Of a stretch of DNA of 64,000 bases, positions 12,954 through 24,151 are shown one piece after another. Origin of the DNA: Phoronis australis (Eukaryota; Phoronida; Phoronidae). Within the stretch, counting starts at the first letter, position 1. The number at the start of each line of letters is the position of its first letter. The stretch lies in NCBI GenBank assembly GCA_002633005.1, contig NMRA01000282.1, positions 206,349 to 270,348 on the forward strand. The letters run 5' to 3'. The notes under the pieces are model-generated. The model saw only the letters and a list, made by a program, of their open reading frames with translations. It had not been told where the DNA came from and ran no database searches. The position numbers were made by a program, and so were the translations under genes.

Positions 12954-13601
12954 AGGTGTCAGCTTGTAATAAATCTCGCTGGCTACCTGCGTACCGGTAG
13001 GTGATAACCAGCACGCAGGTGTCACTTAATTTTATTCGGAATTTTTTTACACCGGCGTTTCTGATTGGCTGGCCGAATTCTCAACAGGCAGCGCTTTAGG
13101 CAAACAAACTGGCATGATTGATGGAGCAAATGTAAATGTGGTTTGTTGTACAGACAAATCGGTGCTTAAAATTCATGTTCAAGAAATGTGAATATCAGAA
13201 AATTGTGGTTGCGCCTTTTCGGAGTGCATCTTTCTACTGTTGCTGATTGTTGTTTACGTTGCTGTCCTGTATTTATACAGTATGAATAACACACTTGTTA
13301 AATCGGCCTGGTGATGGCGTGTTTATTGTGCCGCATGTATGCGCTTTAAGCACGCTGCTAGTAAACATTAGGCCTAATGCAGAAATGAAATAGTTGCTGC
13401 TACGCTACTTGCATGACAAGTCTAAAAATCGTTCATCGTCCGCCATTTTCTCTCTTTGTTGTAAACTAACCAATCACTGTCGAGGTTACATCAACCAATG
13501 ATAAAGCGAGTGCTACTTCCTGCTACCTGCGTCCTGGCTACCACCTAGCGGCACACAGGGAACCAGCGAGGTAATAAATAAGCAGTACTGATGCGACACC
13601 T
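12954..13601. mobile_element. Foldback element with ~70-bp inverted ends
   Basis: The left arm (12954-13020) starts AGGTGTCAGCTTGTAATAAA and includes CTCGCTGG and ACGCAGGT. The right arm (13525-13601) is its imperfect inverse, with ACCTGCGTCC, CCAGCGAGG and ending GCGACACCT. The interior shows no coding sequence. In copy B at 14868-16797 the left arm and much of the interior are missing while the right arm remains, so copy B derives from a deletion and not from absence of the insertion. Confidence 0.6.
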
Positions 13602-13816
13602 ATCAGTTTAGTCAACTTACGTGTCTCTCCAAATAAGGAAGTCAAAAAAGTCAAAGACTTGTCCGTATTTTCGGCTTGCACAAAGCCGACTGTGTGCTGG
13701 TAGCTGGAACAATGCTCACTTGTTTTTAGGCCGGAAAATTCGATCGATTCTACAACATGTTGTGTTCCAGTGGCGTGCTGGATTAGTGATATTGGCGAGA
13801 TTAAACAGGATCAATA

Positions 13817-14709
13817 TTGGAATGGGAGTGGTTCAGCTATTTTAAGAATCTGTTTAGTTCTCAACGAGAAGAGAGAAGTAGAACATTTTCTGAGGCCGTG
13901 ACCCAAACATTGTGCGACCATGACGCTCAATGCGAGAAATGTGCCAGCGATACTCTTTACAACGACCTTCATATCTTCAATGACAGTATCATCGAAAATG
14001 ATATTATACAAATCATCCAATCGCTCAAAAATAGTACATCGCCGGGGGAGGACGGTATACCAAACGAATTTTTCAAATCATCCGTCGAAAGTCTAACTAC
14101 AGTATTGCACAACCTATTTACATGCAACAGAATTTTCAACACCGGAACTTTTCCTGAAGTTTGGTCCAAGAGTATTATCATACCGCTACACAAAAAATGT
14201 AGACAAGAGTAACCCAAAAACTACTGAGGAATATCTTTACTTGACAGTATAATTTAAGTATTTACACCCATTCTCGACAAGAGGCTAATTGAATGGGCGA
14301 ACGTCGCTAAATGCATCCCAGAGGAACAAGTCGGTTTTCGTGCAGGATATTCTACAATAGACAACATTTTTACACTACAAAGTTTGATCCAGAAATAACA
14401 AAACGACAAGGAAAATTTATTGTGCATATGTTATAGTCGCCAAGGCATTTGGGATTTCCGGTCTTGTTTATGTGTTACTTGCGAAAGGTATACATGGGGA
14501 ATGTATAAAATATTCACATCATTTACCACATTTTGAGTATTGTTTTAAAATTTGCAGTCACACCACTCTGTGTTTTGCATTCTAAGCCCGAGGAGATTCT
14601 TTATGTTTGTAACTGGTCTAGTCTCTGATTTAAGAGAGCGTGGTGGCAGAGGAATCTATGTTGATACTGATCGTGAGATTAACTGCCTACTTTTGCGGAT
14701 GATCTCGTG
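13817..14709 (+). pseudogene. Decayed non-LTR (LINE) reverse transcriptase, copy A
   Basis: The open part (13817-14212) encodes a W..YF..LF start, then SPGEDGIPNEFFK and FPEVWSKSIIIPLHKK, the classic N-terminal RT blocks of LINE ORF2. After a stop, the same protein continues as NY..GI..LLDSI, EEQVGFRAGYSTIDNIFTL and, in a shifted frame at 14689-14709, TFADDLV containing the catalytic FADD box. Stops and frame changes make it non-functional. The active enzyme would copy LINE RNA into DNA at a nicked target. The sequence is cut by the N at 14710. The clade (CR1, L2 or similar) cannot be settled by eye. Confidence 0.85.
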
Positions 14710-14867
14710 NAGCCACGAGGTGGTATCAACTGTTACTGTTGTTTGACCTACTTAAAAGTAGGTCACACCTCATTGTTACTATTATACACATAGTCTGTAC
14801 AAGTCACGTGCCGGGAGACTGATACGAAACCAAGTAAGAAACGGATAACAAAAATGGAGCCTGTGGT
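14710..14867. other. Single-base gap plus 157 bp of unmatched sequence
   Basis: N at 14710 is followed by sequence not present upstream of copy A. It may be the other haplotype's flank or the end of an inserted element. Confidence 0.6.
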
Positions 14868-16797
14868 AAAAGCATATCTTTACCTTGAGATCAAAACAGT
14901 GAAATGTCAATTTATCCATTGAATTAAGGAATTTGGGTGAGGATATATCTTTTTTCACAACTTACTGTGTTCATGAACACAGAGGCTTAAGGCGACTCGT
15001 AGCATTCTTTCTCAACGACAACGGTCGTATGCATGTAGACGCACAACTCCTTCAGGATCAAAACTACTTTTGTCTTTGTTTTCAACGGCACCCTTCTATC
15101 ACAAGTACACCTCGTTGACACAATATTATGTCGACTCGGTGAATGAAAGGACCGAGGATACATGCGAATTAGCTGCTCTGTACCTGGCGGAAGATTCGAT
15201 TTGAGGGACAGCCCTGTAACCTTTGACCTTGGATAAGAAGTAGACAAATATCTACGGGGTTCCAAGGTGGTTCTGCTAAATCTTTTTTCTCGCTACACGT
15301 TTATATTTTGTGTTTGAAGTTCCCCGAAAATGAAGATAAGGTATTTTGCTAGACACGTGAAATATTGTAAAAATGGCCAATTTTTATGAATAAGGTTTGA
15401 GATAACCCCCATCACAATAATTGTCTTTTACTTTTAATTCCATGATAATGTCCGCTGGCTAACGGCAACAAGTTTACAACCTCATTGTCCGCTACTTGCA
15501 TGACAAGTCTAAAAATCGTTCATCGTCCGCCATTTTCTCTCTTTGTTGTAAACTAACCAATCACTGTCGAGGTTACATCAACCAATGATAAAGCGAGTGC
15601 TACTTTCTGCTACCTGCGTCCTGGCTACCACCTAGCGGCACACAGGGAACCAGCGAGGTAATAAATAAGCAGTACTGATGCGACACCTATCAGTTTAGTC
15701 AACTTACGTGTCTCTCCAAATAAGGAAGTCAAAACAGTCAAAGACTTGTCCGTATTTTCGGCTTGCACAAAGTCGACTGTGTGCTGGTAGCTGGAACAAT
15801 GCTCACTTGTTTTTAGGCCGGAAAATTCGATCGATTCTACAACATGTTGTGTTCCAGTGGCGTGCTGGATTAGTGGTATTGGCGAGATTAAACAGGATCA
15901 ATATTGGAATGGGAGTGGTTCAGCTATTTTAAGAATCTGTTTAGTTCTCAACGAGAAGAGAGAAGTAGAACATTTTCTGAGGCCGTGACCCAAACATTGT
16001 GCGACCATGACGCTCAATGCGAGAAATGTGCCAGCGATACTCTTTACAACGACCTTCATATCTTCAATGACAGTATCATCGAAAATGATATTATACAAAT
16101 CATCCAATCGCTCAAAAATAATACATCGCCGGGGGAGGACGGTATACCAAACGAATTTTTCAAATCATCCGTCGAAAGTCTAACTACAGTATTGCACAAC
16201 CTATTTACATGCAACTGAATTTTCAACACCGGAACTTTTCCTGAAGTTTGGTCCAAGAGTATTATCATACCGCTACACAAAAAATGTAGACAAGAGTAAC
16301 CCAAAAACTACTGAGGAATATCTTTACTTGACAGTATAATTTAAGTATTTACACCCATTCTCGACAAGAGGCTAATTGAATGGGCGAACGTCGCTAAATG
16401 CATCCCAGAGGAACAAGTCGGTTTTCGTGCAGGATATTCTACAATAGACAACATTTTTACACTACAAAGTTTGATCCAGAAATAACAAAACGACAAGGAA
16501 AATTTATTGTGCATATGTTATAGTCGCCAAGGCATTTGGGATTTCCGGTCTTGTTTATGTGTTACTTGCGAAAGGTATACATGGGGAATGTATAAAATAT
16601 TCACATCATTTACCACATTTTGAGTATTGTTTTAAAATTTGCAGTCACACCACTCTGTGTTTTGCATTCTAAGCCCGAGGAGATTCTTTATGTTTGTAAC
16701 TGGTCTAGTCTCTGATTTAAGAGAGCGTGGTGGCAGAGGAATCTATGTTGATACTGATCGTGAGATTAACTGCCTACTTTTGCGGATGATCTCGTGT
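14868..16797 (+). repeat. Direct copy B of duplicated block
   Basis: Matches 12320-14709 from AAAGCATATC onward, lacking the 463 bp equivalent to 12943-13405. At the deletion point a short GC is shared by both edges (GTCCGC|TACTTGC). It continues without a gap into the rest of the LINE. Confidence 0.8.
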
Positions 16798-17985
16798 TGA
16801 TAAGATACATTGTAATTGACCTATCGCCAGGATTTTGAGTTACGGCTGAACTGATCATTTAGAACGCAGCATTATTGGCACACCTTCGTTTCCAAGCCGC
16901 CATTTTACCCGACAAACAACATGTTGCTGGGTAAAACTTATTGTTTGTTTTCGACATTATGCAAAGGGGCGGAGCTTGCGATAGGTCAATTGAGCTGCGA
17001 CGGAAACTTAACGTGCTTGGAGAATTTCATAAAAGCTGGCATCTTACACTGAATCTAGAAAAAAAATAATGTTATTACTTACAAGCGTGGTGGTGCGGTC
17101 TGTTCTCACGAGAAATGGTACTTTGGTGATAAATTAGTTGAAACCAATCCGTATTATAAGTACCTAGGGGTTACATTCTCTTGTCATTTCAAATGGAGTC
17201 AAGAATGCAAAGTTCTTGCTGTACAGGCTCGAAAAGCTTAGAATTTGATAAAGGTCGCTTTATCAAAATTTGACTGCTTCTCACTGGCAGTCCTTTTTAA
17301 GCTGTTTGATAGGGTTATTCTACTGATATTAAGCTATGATGCAGAAGTTTGGGGAGTCTCAATTGTTAATTTCATAGAAAGTGTTCATAACGATTCGTGA
17401 AAGTATGGCTTACGACTAAACAAAAGACGATAAATCCCATGGCTAGGGGCGTGTGCTGTAGATAAATGATTACTATTTTTTAAGCCTATTGTTTACTGAA
17501 CAAGGCTGCTTCAGATTAAGCCTTATATCCCTCTGCATATATTGTTACAGTATGTTATGGCAACAACGTGAAGACGGTGGCAGACACAACTGGGCATATT
17601 CTGTAGAAATGCTACTGTACACTGTTTAGAGAGGTATGGCTATATTGACCGGGTGACGTAGACTTATTCCTTTCAGAATTTCGTTAGAGATTAATTGACT
17701 GTGACAAATTTGGCACTCTGTAATTAACGCTTTGACTAAATATCAATTCTTTTGTACTATTAAAATGGAACTACAGTGAGGAAAGTACCTGTACGTTTTA
17801 GACCCTTACTTGAGGAAAATACTTGCTCGTTGTAGGTGCTCGATCCACAAGCTTTACATTGAAACGGGGCTGGTACGCAGGTCTAACCGAGGATGCGATG
17901 TATTGGTTAGTTTGTCCTTGGCGATTGTGGAATGTTTCCACTTTTTTGTGAAATACTTTGTGAGGTGTATCAAATACTGGCTTAA
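15904..17985 (+). pseudogene. Decayed LINE ORF2, copy B, through C-terminal end
   Basis: This has the same RT blocks as copy A (SPGEDGIPNEFFK at about 16130, FADDLV just before 16798), with an extra TGA where copy A reads CNR. After the MITE insertion at 16814-16991 the RT resumes with LRRKLNVLGEFHKSWHLTLN, YYKYLGVTFS, LFKLFD..ILLILSYDAEVWG and, near 17810, YLRKILARCRCSIHKLYIE. These are the thumb and C-terminal blocks typical of LINE ORF2. Many stops and frame changes are present, so it is inactive. No endonuclease domain is visible upstream, so the copy is 5'-truncated. Confidence 0.85.
16814..16991. mobile_element. 178-bp MITE with 14-bp TIRs inserted in the LINE
   Basis: AATTGACCTATCGC at 16814-16827 is perfectly inverted at 16978-16991. 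The insertion separates the FADDLV block from the next RT block and explains the break in homology. It has no coding capacity. A target duplication is not obvious; a few codons of RT are also missing at the junction. Confidence 0.75.
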
Positions 17986-17994
17986 ATTAATATG

Positions 17995-18662
17995 AATGCC
18001 AAGAACAAGGTATTGCACAGCTGTCTATGGCATGTTGTTTGACCTGTGCGAGAAGGCATACTTGGGCTACCTCTGTTAGATTATTGTTATGTAGGTATGG
18101 TTTTGGTCTGGTGTGGCTGCAACACCGTGTCGAGTGTGAGGGATTGTTTTTGATAACTCTTGAACAGAGGTTCAAAGACTTATTTACAGGAGTGGGACAA
18201 CATTAAGTTGAACAGCCCTAAACTCGAAACTTATGATTTAATCAAAAACGATTTTACTCTAATCATAAGTTGAACTTAGAGACCAGTCGTCATCATGGTG
18301 TTGACCGTCATCTCAGATATTGTCCTTTTTATTCACGTAATACCATTGAGAATGAATATCATTTTATCTGTGTTTGTACCATTTAAGAACATTTATTTTT
18401 CCTGTGTGAGCGTGGCGTGATCCAAATATACTTGAATTAAAGAAACTTGTAACCAATATACGTTAGTAGGTTAATCAAGCTGGGTAAGTTTGTGTATCAC
18501 GCTACGTTCACAAAGACAAAGCTCTTAAAAGAATGTCCTTAATTAATTTTTTCAGTGTATTTAATTTCGATATTGTGTACTCCGCGTATGTAAATATGTA
18601 TATATGTTCAACTGTGCTGTTGGCCTATGGCCTATGAGCGCATCAACAAAGTTATTTGAAGA
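17995..18662 (+). mobile_element. 3' end of a second LINE fragment
   Basis: Frames give RYGFGLVWLQHRVE..EQRFKDLFTGVGQ and then RHLRYCPF.SRNTIENEYHF, the C-terminal Cys/His block of LINE ORF2. A short 3' UTR follows, ending CAACAAAGTTATTTGAA near 18660. Because the preceding element at 17810-17985 already shows its own C-terminal block, this looks like a second 5'-truncated copy placed tail-to-tail in the same orientation. It is broken by stops throughout. Confidence 0.6.
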
Positions 18663-21600
18663 GCTGAAATGTCATCAGGGCCCTCTAGGCTGGTGGTGTA
18701 TAAAAATGACCTCCTTAGTTTAATGGCGCTTAACTGCATTTTTATGCAATTACAGAAGAAACAAATCAATGCAATTTATATGTTGATATTTTAGCTGTTT
18801 CTTTAAATTGGTTGGGCTAATCTCTGCGTCTCTGAACTGGAAACGAAAGAGCATCTTCTATACAGGGTATTGTTTTTTTGGGCGGGAACAACCCCGGCAG
18901 TCAAACTATCCCTCACCACAAGTCAATGTTTCCATGACATTTCCGCATAGTTCGGAAAATCGGGTTTAAATAGCCTCGTGTGCTTGTAAATCTAAACCAA
19001 TGTTTTTACAACAGTGGGTAATTTTTAGTGCCTTGAAATTCGATGTTTACAAATAGATGGCGGAGCCAACAATGACCTTTCGAATCAAATCTAACTTGCC
19101 AACACCAAGTAGAACATAATCTTAATTTCCGAAAAATACAGATTTGCTGCAGAAACTGATTTTGTGCACATGAACGCAACCAGCCTAACATATAGGAAGA
19201 CTCGAATTTTTGAGAATGTGGACCTCTTACTAAAAAAATAAAAAACGGGATTCGTTCAGAGCTATGATTTGTGCATTCGCCGAATTCCTGTCTTTTCAAT
19301 GGACTTTAGTCTAGTTTCCTCGGTCTTTTTGTTTCTCTGAGGCTGACCTTTTTGCTCACTTCGCCAAATGGGGGGTGCGCTCATGGTGCATAAATTTGTT
19401 TTGCAACTCTCGTCATTTTATAGCAACGTCGTGAAGGCAAGTGCCGTTAACTCACCAATCATCAAGCATGAAGACAGAAAAACTGAATTGGCTATATACA
19501 AATGTTAAACTTGGTAGTGCTAGCGATTCGTAGAACAAGTTTCTTGCGATAAAAGCAAGACATCACAATGTCACGCGAGTACTGATAGTCGTTACCACAA
19601 TATTGAGATTTTTCAAGCTTTGGGGTTATATGTGATGGTGTGTGTTTTTCATTGCCCGTCATAGCTCGTGATACTTACTACCGTTGTTCGTGTTTTATTT
19701 ACAACCAGACCAGGTAGGCCTACATATGACAGAGAGACATGGAAATGATATGGTTTCGTTCCTTGCCGAGTGGAGATGACAGGTGCATTTTGAGTTTACC
19801 AGCCAGCTGTGCGAAGACTAGCTTTGTATCGAGGCTACTGTTGGGAAAGAGCGTAGAAAAAGAATATTTATAAAATTTCTATCTCTGTCCAAAAGTTTTC
19901 CATAACGCGTGCTACGGGCTCGAAGACGACAAAAATATGCATTCAGAAGCACAACAGGTGAAATGTGAACAATGTTAAGAAATGTCAACAAGTGTTCGGT
20001 TGCCAAACCACTTCCATAGCCATGCGCTAATTAAAAAGTGGGCCCACACTCGTTGCCGCTGCTCTAGCTAAGTGTCAGAAACGTTAAAGACTATTTCTGT
20101 ATTTGGACTCGGAGAGTAAAATGTCTCGTCCCGATTCCTAGGGCCTCAGTATGTGAAGTAATCAATAAACCCATCCTGTTGTACTGACTAGATCAAAGAC
20201 ACACGGGTCTCAGTGACTTATAACCATATAAGAAGTAATTATGTTTTATGCTAGTATTACTCAGTGTTGATTCCAGTGATGGATACGAGGAACAGATGGA
20301 GTCAAGCGCCTGTGGGCTACATCTGAACGGCCATCTTTTGTCCCTAACGCCTCTCGTAAAGTTGATGTCTTCCATAGAAGATTGTGAAATAAGACGCTGT
20401 TTCTCTGTACGTCGTTATTGGATCGCTGTTTCCGTGAAAGAAAAACTGGAAACTGTAGAAATGAGTGTTGAAAGCGGTGACTTCTCTGTATCTGGGCGTC
20501 AGTTTGTTGCAATACCGTTCATTTGTCATAATGCTTATTGATTTTGAGAAACGCGTCTTGCTACTGCTTACGCATAATGCAGTAGGCCTACTGATAATGG
20601 TATTTGATAGTACATTCGTACGCTTCATTCCCGGATATCAGTTTTAAAGGACCAGGGGACAAAAAATATATATTTTACACCCATTTAGATCACCCTGATG
20701 CATTCCATTTAGGCCTACCTGGCAATAGACGCCAGGCGAAAATTAGACCTTATTTTGTCAGCAGAGTGTTGCAAAGTTCACATTAGGTTATGTTCGGAAA
20801 AAGATTTTCGAAAACTGGACATTTTCTTTGCGTTTTCAAAACGATTTTAAGAATACAGTAACATGATCGTTATCGACGTCAACGGCGAAAAGTTGTGTCT
20901 TGCCTGTCCACACAGTTACGCTAATGCGGGAGTCAATGCAACATTTGCGTGACGACAGCGTTTTCGAGGAAAAAGTTGCGTTTTCGCTGTCCAACCAGGT
21001 AGGCCTTCACAGAAAAAAGTGGATTACAAAACCTAGCAATTTTCGCCTGCCCATACCAACGAATACACTGTATATACCGTTTTTCAAAAAAATCGTTTTG
21101 TGTAAAACCTTTTTTCATAACTTTGCGTCGGTTATGGAATTCAGTGGATACGTGTGGACAGAACACATAATCGTAAAGTCTCCAAATGCATATTTTTCGA
21201 AAGACTTCGTTTTTAGCTTCCGTTGTGGCTGCCTGTTAGCAGTATCCGTTTTGGCAACGAAACAATTATGCACTTTTTATTGAAAGCGCGTTTTCTGTAA
21301 ACGGGGTCTAACTAACCCTGTGTGTAACAAGTTCAGAAAACTGACAACTTGACTGTCGAGTTCATCAGTGCGTATTCAAGAGTCCCTTCGGGTTAGAGAA
21401 CGGCTGCGTAACTCTGATCTGATTTGAAGTGACGATTAAGTATTACCAGTCTGCAAGATAATAATACCTACCAGCCTCGCAAAAAAGAACACAAATCAGT
21501 TTGTGTGACAAATCGGGTACAAGCGGATGATTCGATCTCCGGTCACACAAGATGACGGTCCATGTTTATGCTATGTTCTCTTTGCAACTTAGGTCGTTTT

Positions 21601-22867
21601 TCCATCAAATCTGTTTTGCAGAAATCTGGTCAATTGCACACTGCAACAGCTGTCGCATCTCTTTTCAAAGTAGGTGGATTAAACTGCGAAATTGCGCAAC
21701 TTCCCGGCTGCAAGAAGTCACAACTTGCCACATACATATCCAATGGGGAGCACGAATTAAACTAATACCGTAGAGAGACTGGACGGCTCCGATCTCTTCA
21801 GGCTCTTGATTTGTCAAAAATGACTTTGAGTAACTTGGCATCGAAGGCTGACACGCAGTCCATCACAGATTTGTCCTCTCATCACATCTCTTACTTTTAA
21901 TTCCGTTTTGATGTCTACTGAGTCATTTCAGCACGTTTATAATCTCACTATCCGCACCTACTGCGCTGGTGTTTGATAGTAGTCCACAGCGCAACACCGA
22001 GCGTCACCTCTCAGACTATTTAACTCACGTGAATTTCCATATATGGAAGTGTACTTATAGTGCAAACCATAGGCATCATTAGTATTAAGATGTCTATGGT
22101 GCAAACCGACTGGGCGCTGGAGGCTGGAACAATAAGTGCAAATCAACTACACGTTACCTGGTGTTGAATCCCAACAACTATCGTTAACTCTTGTGGGAAA
22201 TGTAAGGGAAACTTCGATGGAGTTGTGATACACCGGACTTTCGTTAATGGGAAAGCGGCAATAAAGGTGTTGAAGAATAGCATTGCTCGTGCCTGCAAGA
22301 AATACAAAGAATCTTCTTCGCATTTCTAACAAAATGTATTTAACGAATGGTGGGTGCCAATTCCATCCACTGAAATTTTCGTTGTTCCTCAGTAGGACTA
22401 TAACATGAAGTGCACTTGCTTAAAATGGCGACTGTGGTGGAAGTGTATTCGTGTACATCTAGCACAAAGTCAACAGACCTATAGAACAAAAAATAAATCA
22501 AATCTGTGTGTATACTACTAACTTGGATTTTGGCGAAGAACTGACTTGTCATCCTCTTTCTAGAACAAAAGCTGATACAATGACCAGGTTATTTTATTCT
22601 TTGGGACTAAATAATCATTTGTAACTGTCGTCAACTGAAACCTTAACTTTCGCTAAAGTTTGTAAACTCATTAGAAAGTATCTTTACTCGAAAAGTGTGG
22701 CTTTTCAATTCAAACTACTTTATGACACAAGAAGGAAAAGTTTTATCTTTTCCAACAATGCTTTTATGTCTGCAGCTCATTAAGATGAGCCAACGTCTGT
22801 GAGAGATTACTAAAACATGATTTGGTGTCCCTTTAAATGTGGCCGCTTGGAGGACAGTGTTAATGAC
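18663..22867. other. Long non-coding stretch
   Basis: No gene was recognised over 4.2 kb. Open frames of 60-127 codons occur on both strands around 20.2-21.3 kb but overlap one another and have no motifs. Several TAGGCCTAC palindromic octamer-type words occur (about 19712, 20582, 20710), which may be pieces of dispersed repeats. Confidence 0.5.
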
Positions 22868-24151
22868 TCACTGCACAGCATTTGGGTCTGCTGATTTGCC
22901 AGGTCTCAAGGACGAGTACATGCCAATGTGATGTACAAGGTTAGGGTTAACATAATATGTCTTCAGTCCCGAATTCTTGATGAGGCCCAACGGAGCGAGG
23001 TCTTTGGCGTTGCCGTCCTTGCATTCGACTTTATTCAACATGTCCATGTAGATGGGAACCGCGCTTGCCGGGAATAACATTCCTGGGGTGCAACAAGTGG
23101 GCGCCGGCGTTACGGAGTATAGATGCGGGGACATTCGGCGAAGTTCAGACAAATTCTGTCTCCCTATGCACAACGATGCTAGAGATGCGTACAACATGAA
23201 TGCGAACCACAGCGAATATAAATACCGGGCGGCTGTCTTGTCCAGGTGCAAATAGAGAAGAAACAACAGAGTTCCAAACACACACCCAATGGACAAGAGT
23301 TCGGGAATTCTCTCCACTTCCAAGTTAATGTAACCCAATACTCGATCCGGATGAAACAATTTCACGAAAAGAGCGTGGTTCACTTTGTCCGCCAGTCTGA
23401 AATTTAAAATGTTGTCAAGAACCTGGAATGTGCTGTCTCTCAATAATGCATCGTCCTCTAACATCAAATAAAAACTGGCATTGAAAGTCTTTGTCGCCTG
23501 TTTAGCGCAAAAGATGTAGTCTCTTTTTTCTTTTTCAAATCTGTTAATTTCGGGGTCGACTTTTCGGTCAAGATATCGTATAAATTGTGTTATATTTAGC
23601 ATATCGCTTAAGCGATGGGCCTCGGTGTAGCTTCTTGGTTCATTATCAACATTGCAAATGGCTATACGCACACTGAAGTTTACGTCTGATGACGATATAA
23701 TCTGAGACACAACTGACGTCAAAGATTGCGTCAAGTAGTTGGGGTCGTAGCCTTCCTCTTGACGATTTCTCTTCACAGTGATCAGCGTCACTACCACGCC
23801 AGTACGATTTTCTTTACCGGATATAGCACCGAATCTCTCTTTGATCGATTTGTTACTTTTCAACACAAGTTCGGCTAGTTGCAATCGCCGTGCATTTTCA
23901 ATCCTTAGGCTTCTAATTGCAGAATCTTTCGATTCTGGGTTGACATAGTACAAAGAGTGTTTCGTGTGTATACAACAGATGGGTAGAACAACAAGAAAGG
24001 TCACTACGTAAATACCAAATATTTTTCGGAATGCAGGAATTCTTGTGATGATACGCCATGGCGGTTGGAAGCACTTTGCATAACACTGGCAAGTAGAGCA
24101 AATCTTCCTGCAGGACATGTGACCGCGACAGCGGCTTAGAAAAATCCCCAT
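22868..24151 (-). CDS. PGAP4: PGAP4 (TMEM246) family Golgi GalNAc-transferase, paralogue 1
   Basis: An intact 427-codon single-exon frame, close to the ~400-residue length of vertebrate PGAP4. In mammals this enzyme sits in the Golgi and adds the GalNAc side chain to GPI anchors of proteins. Visible features: a short Cys-rich cytosolic N terminus, a first membrane segment at about residues 44-61, and the acidic metal-binding triad EDD at 232-234 within SFYLMLEDDALL. Two closely spaced hydrophobic segments at about 284-302 and 307-329 interrupt the catalytic domain, which is the hallmark of PGAP4. A conserved C-terminal LVHHIGMYSSLRPG follows. Possible N-glycosylation sites include NRT (115), NFS (158) and NAS (224). 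The start is the ATG just after an in-frame stop. A near relative lies at 33828-35132 on the same strand, so this is a local gene duplication. Confidence 0.9.
   Translation of the reverse strand: MGIFLSRCRGHMSCRKICSTCQCYAKCFQPPWRIITRIPAFRKIFGIYVVTFLVVLPICCIHTKHSLYYVNPESKDSAIRSLRIENARRLQLAELVLKSNKSIKERFGAISGKENRTGVVVTLITVKRNRQEEGYDPNYLTQSLTSVVSQIISSSDVNFSVRIAICNVDNEPRSYTEAHRLSDMLNITQFIRYLDRKVDPEINRFEKEKRDYIFCAKQATKTFNASFYLMLEDDALLRDSTFQVLDNILNFRLADKVNHALFVKLFHPDRVLGYINLEVERIPELLSIGCVFGTLLFLLYLHLDKTAARYLYSLWFAFMLYASLASLCIGRQNLSELRRMSPHLYSVTPAPTCCTPGMLFPASAVPIYMDMLNKVECKDGNAKDLAPLGLIKNSGLKTYYVNPNLVHHIGMYSSLRPGKSADPNAVQ

Larger units (their letters stand above)
12320..14709 (+). repeat. Direct copy A of 2-kb duplicated block (contig end)
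   Basis: This block recurs at 14868-16797 with about 1-2% mismatches, except for a 463-bp segment (12943-13405) that only copy A has. It ends exactly at the N at 14710, while copy B continues into new LINE sequence. Both copies carry the same inactivating lesions in the LINE, which fits two alleles or overlapping contigs better than an old tandem duplication. Confidence 0.8.

Noticed and set aside
12385-15265. Pairs of identical short ORFs at 12.4-12.7 and 14.9-15.3 kb
   Set aside because: They lie in the duplicated contig-end block and have no motifs; the repetition reflects assembly, not coding conservation.
20193-20647. Cluster of overlapping ORFs on both strands
   Set aside because: Five frames open over the same 450 bp with no domain; typical of a stretch poor in stop codons.
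23052-23255. Plus-strand ORF inside the first PGAP4 gene
   Set aside because: Antisense shadow of the conserved coding sequence.
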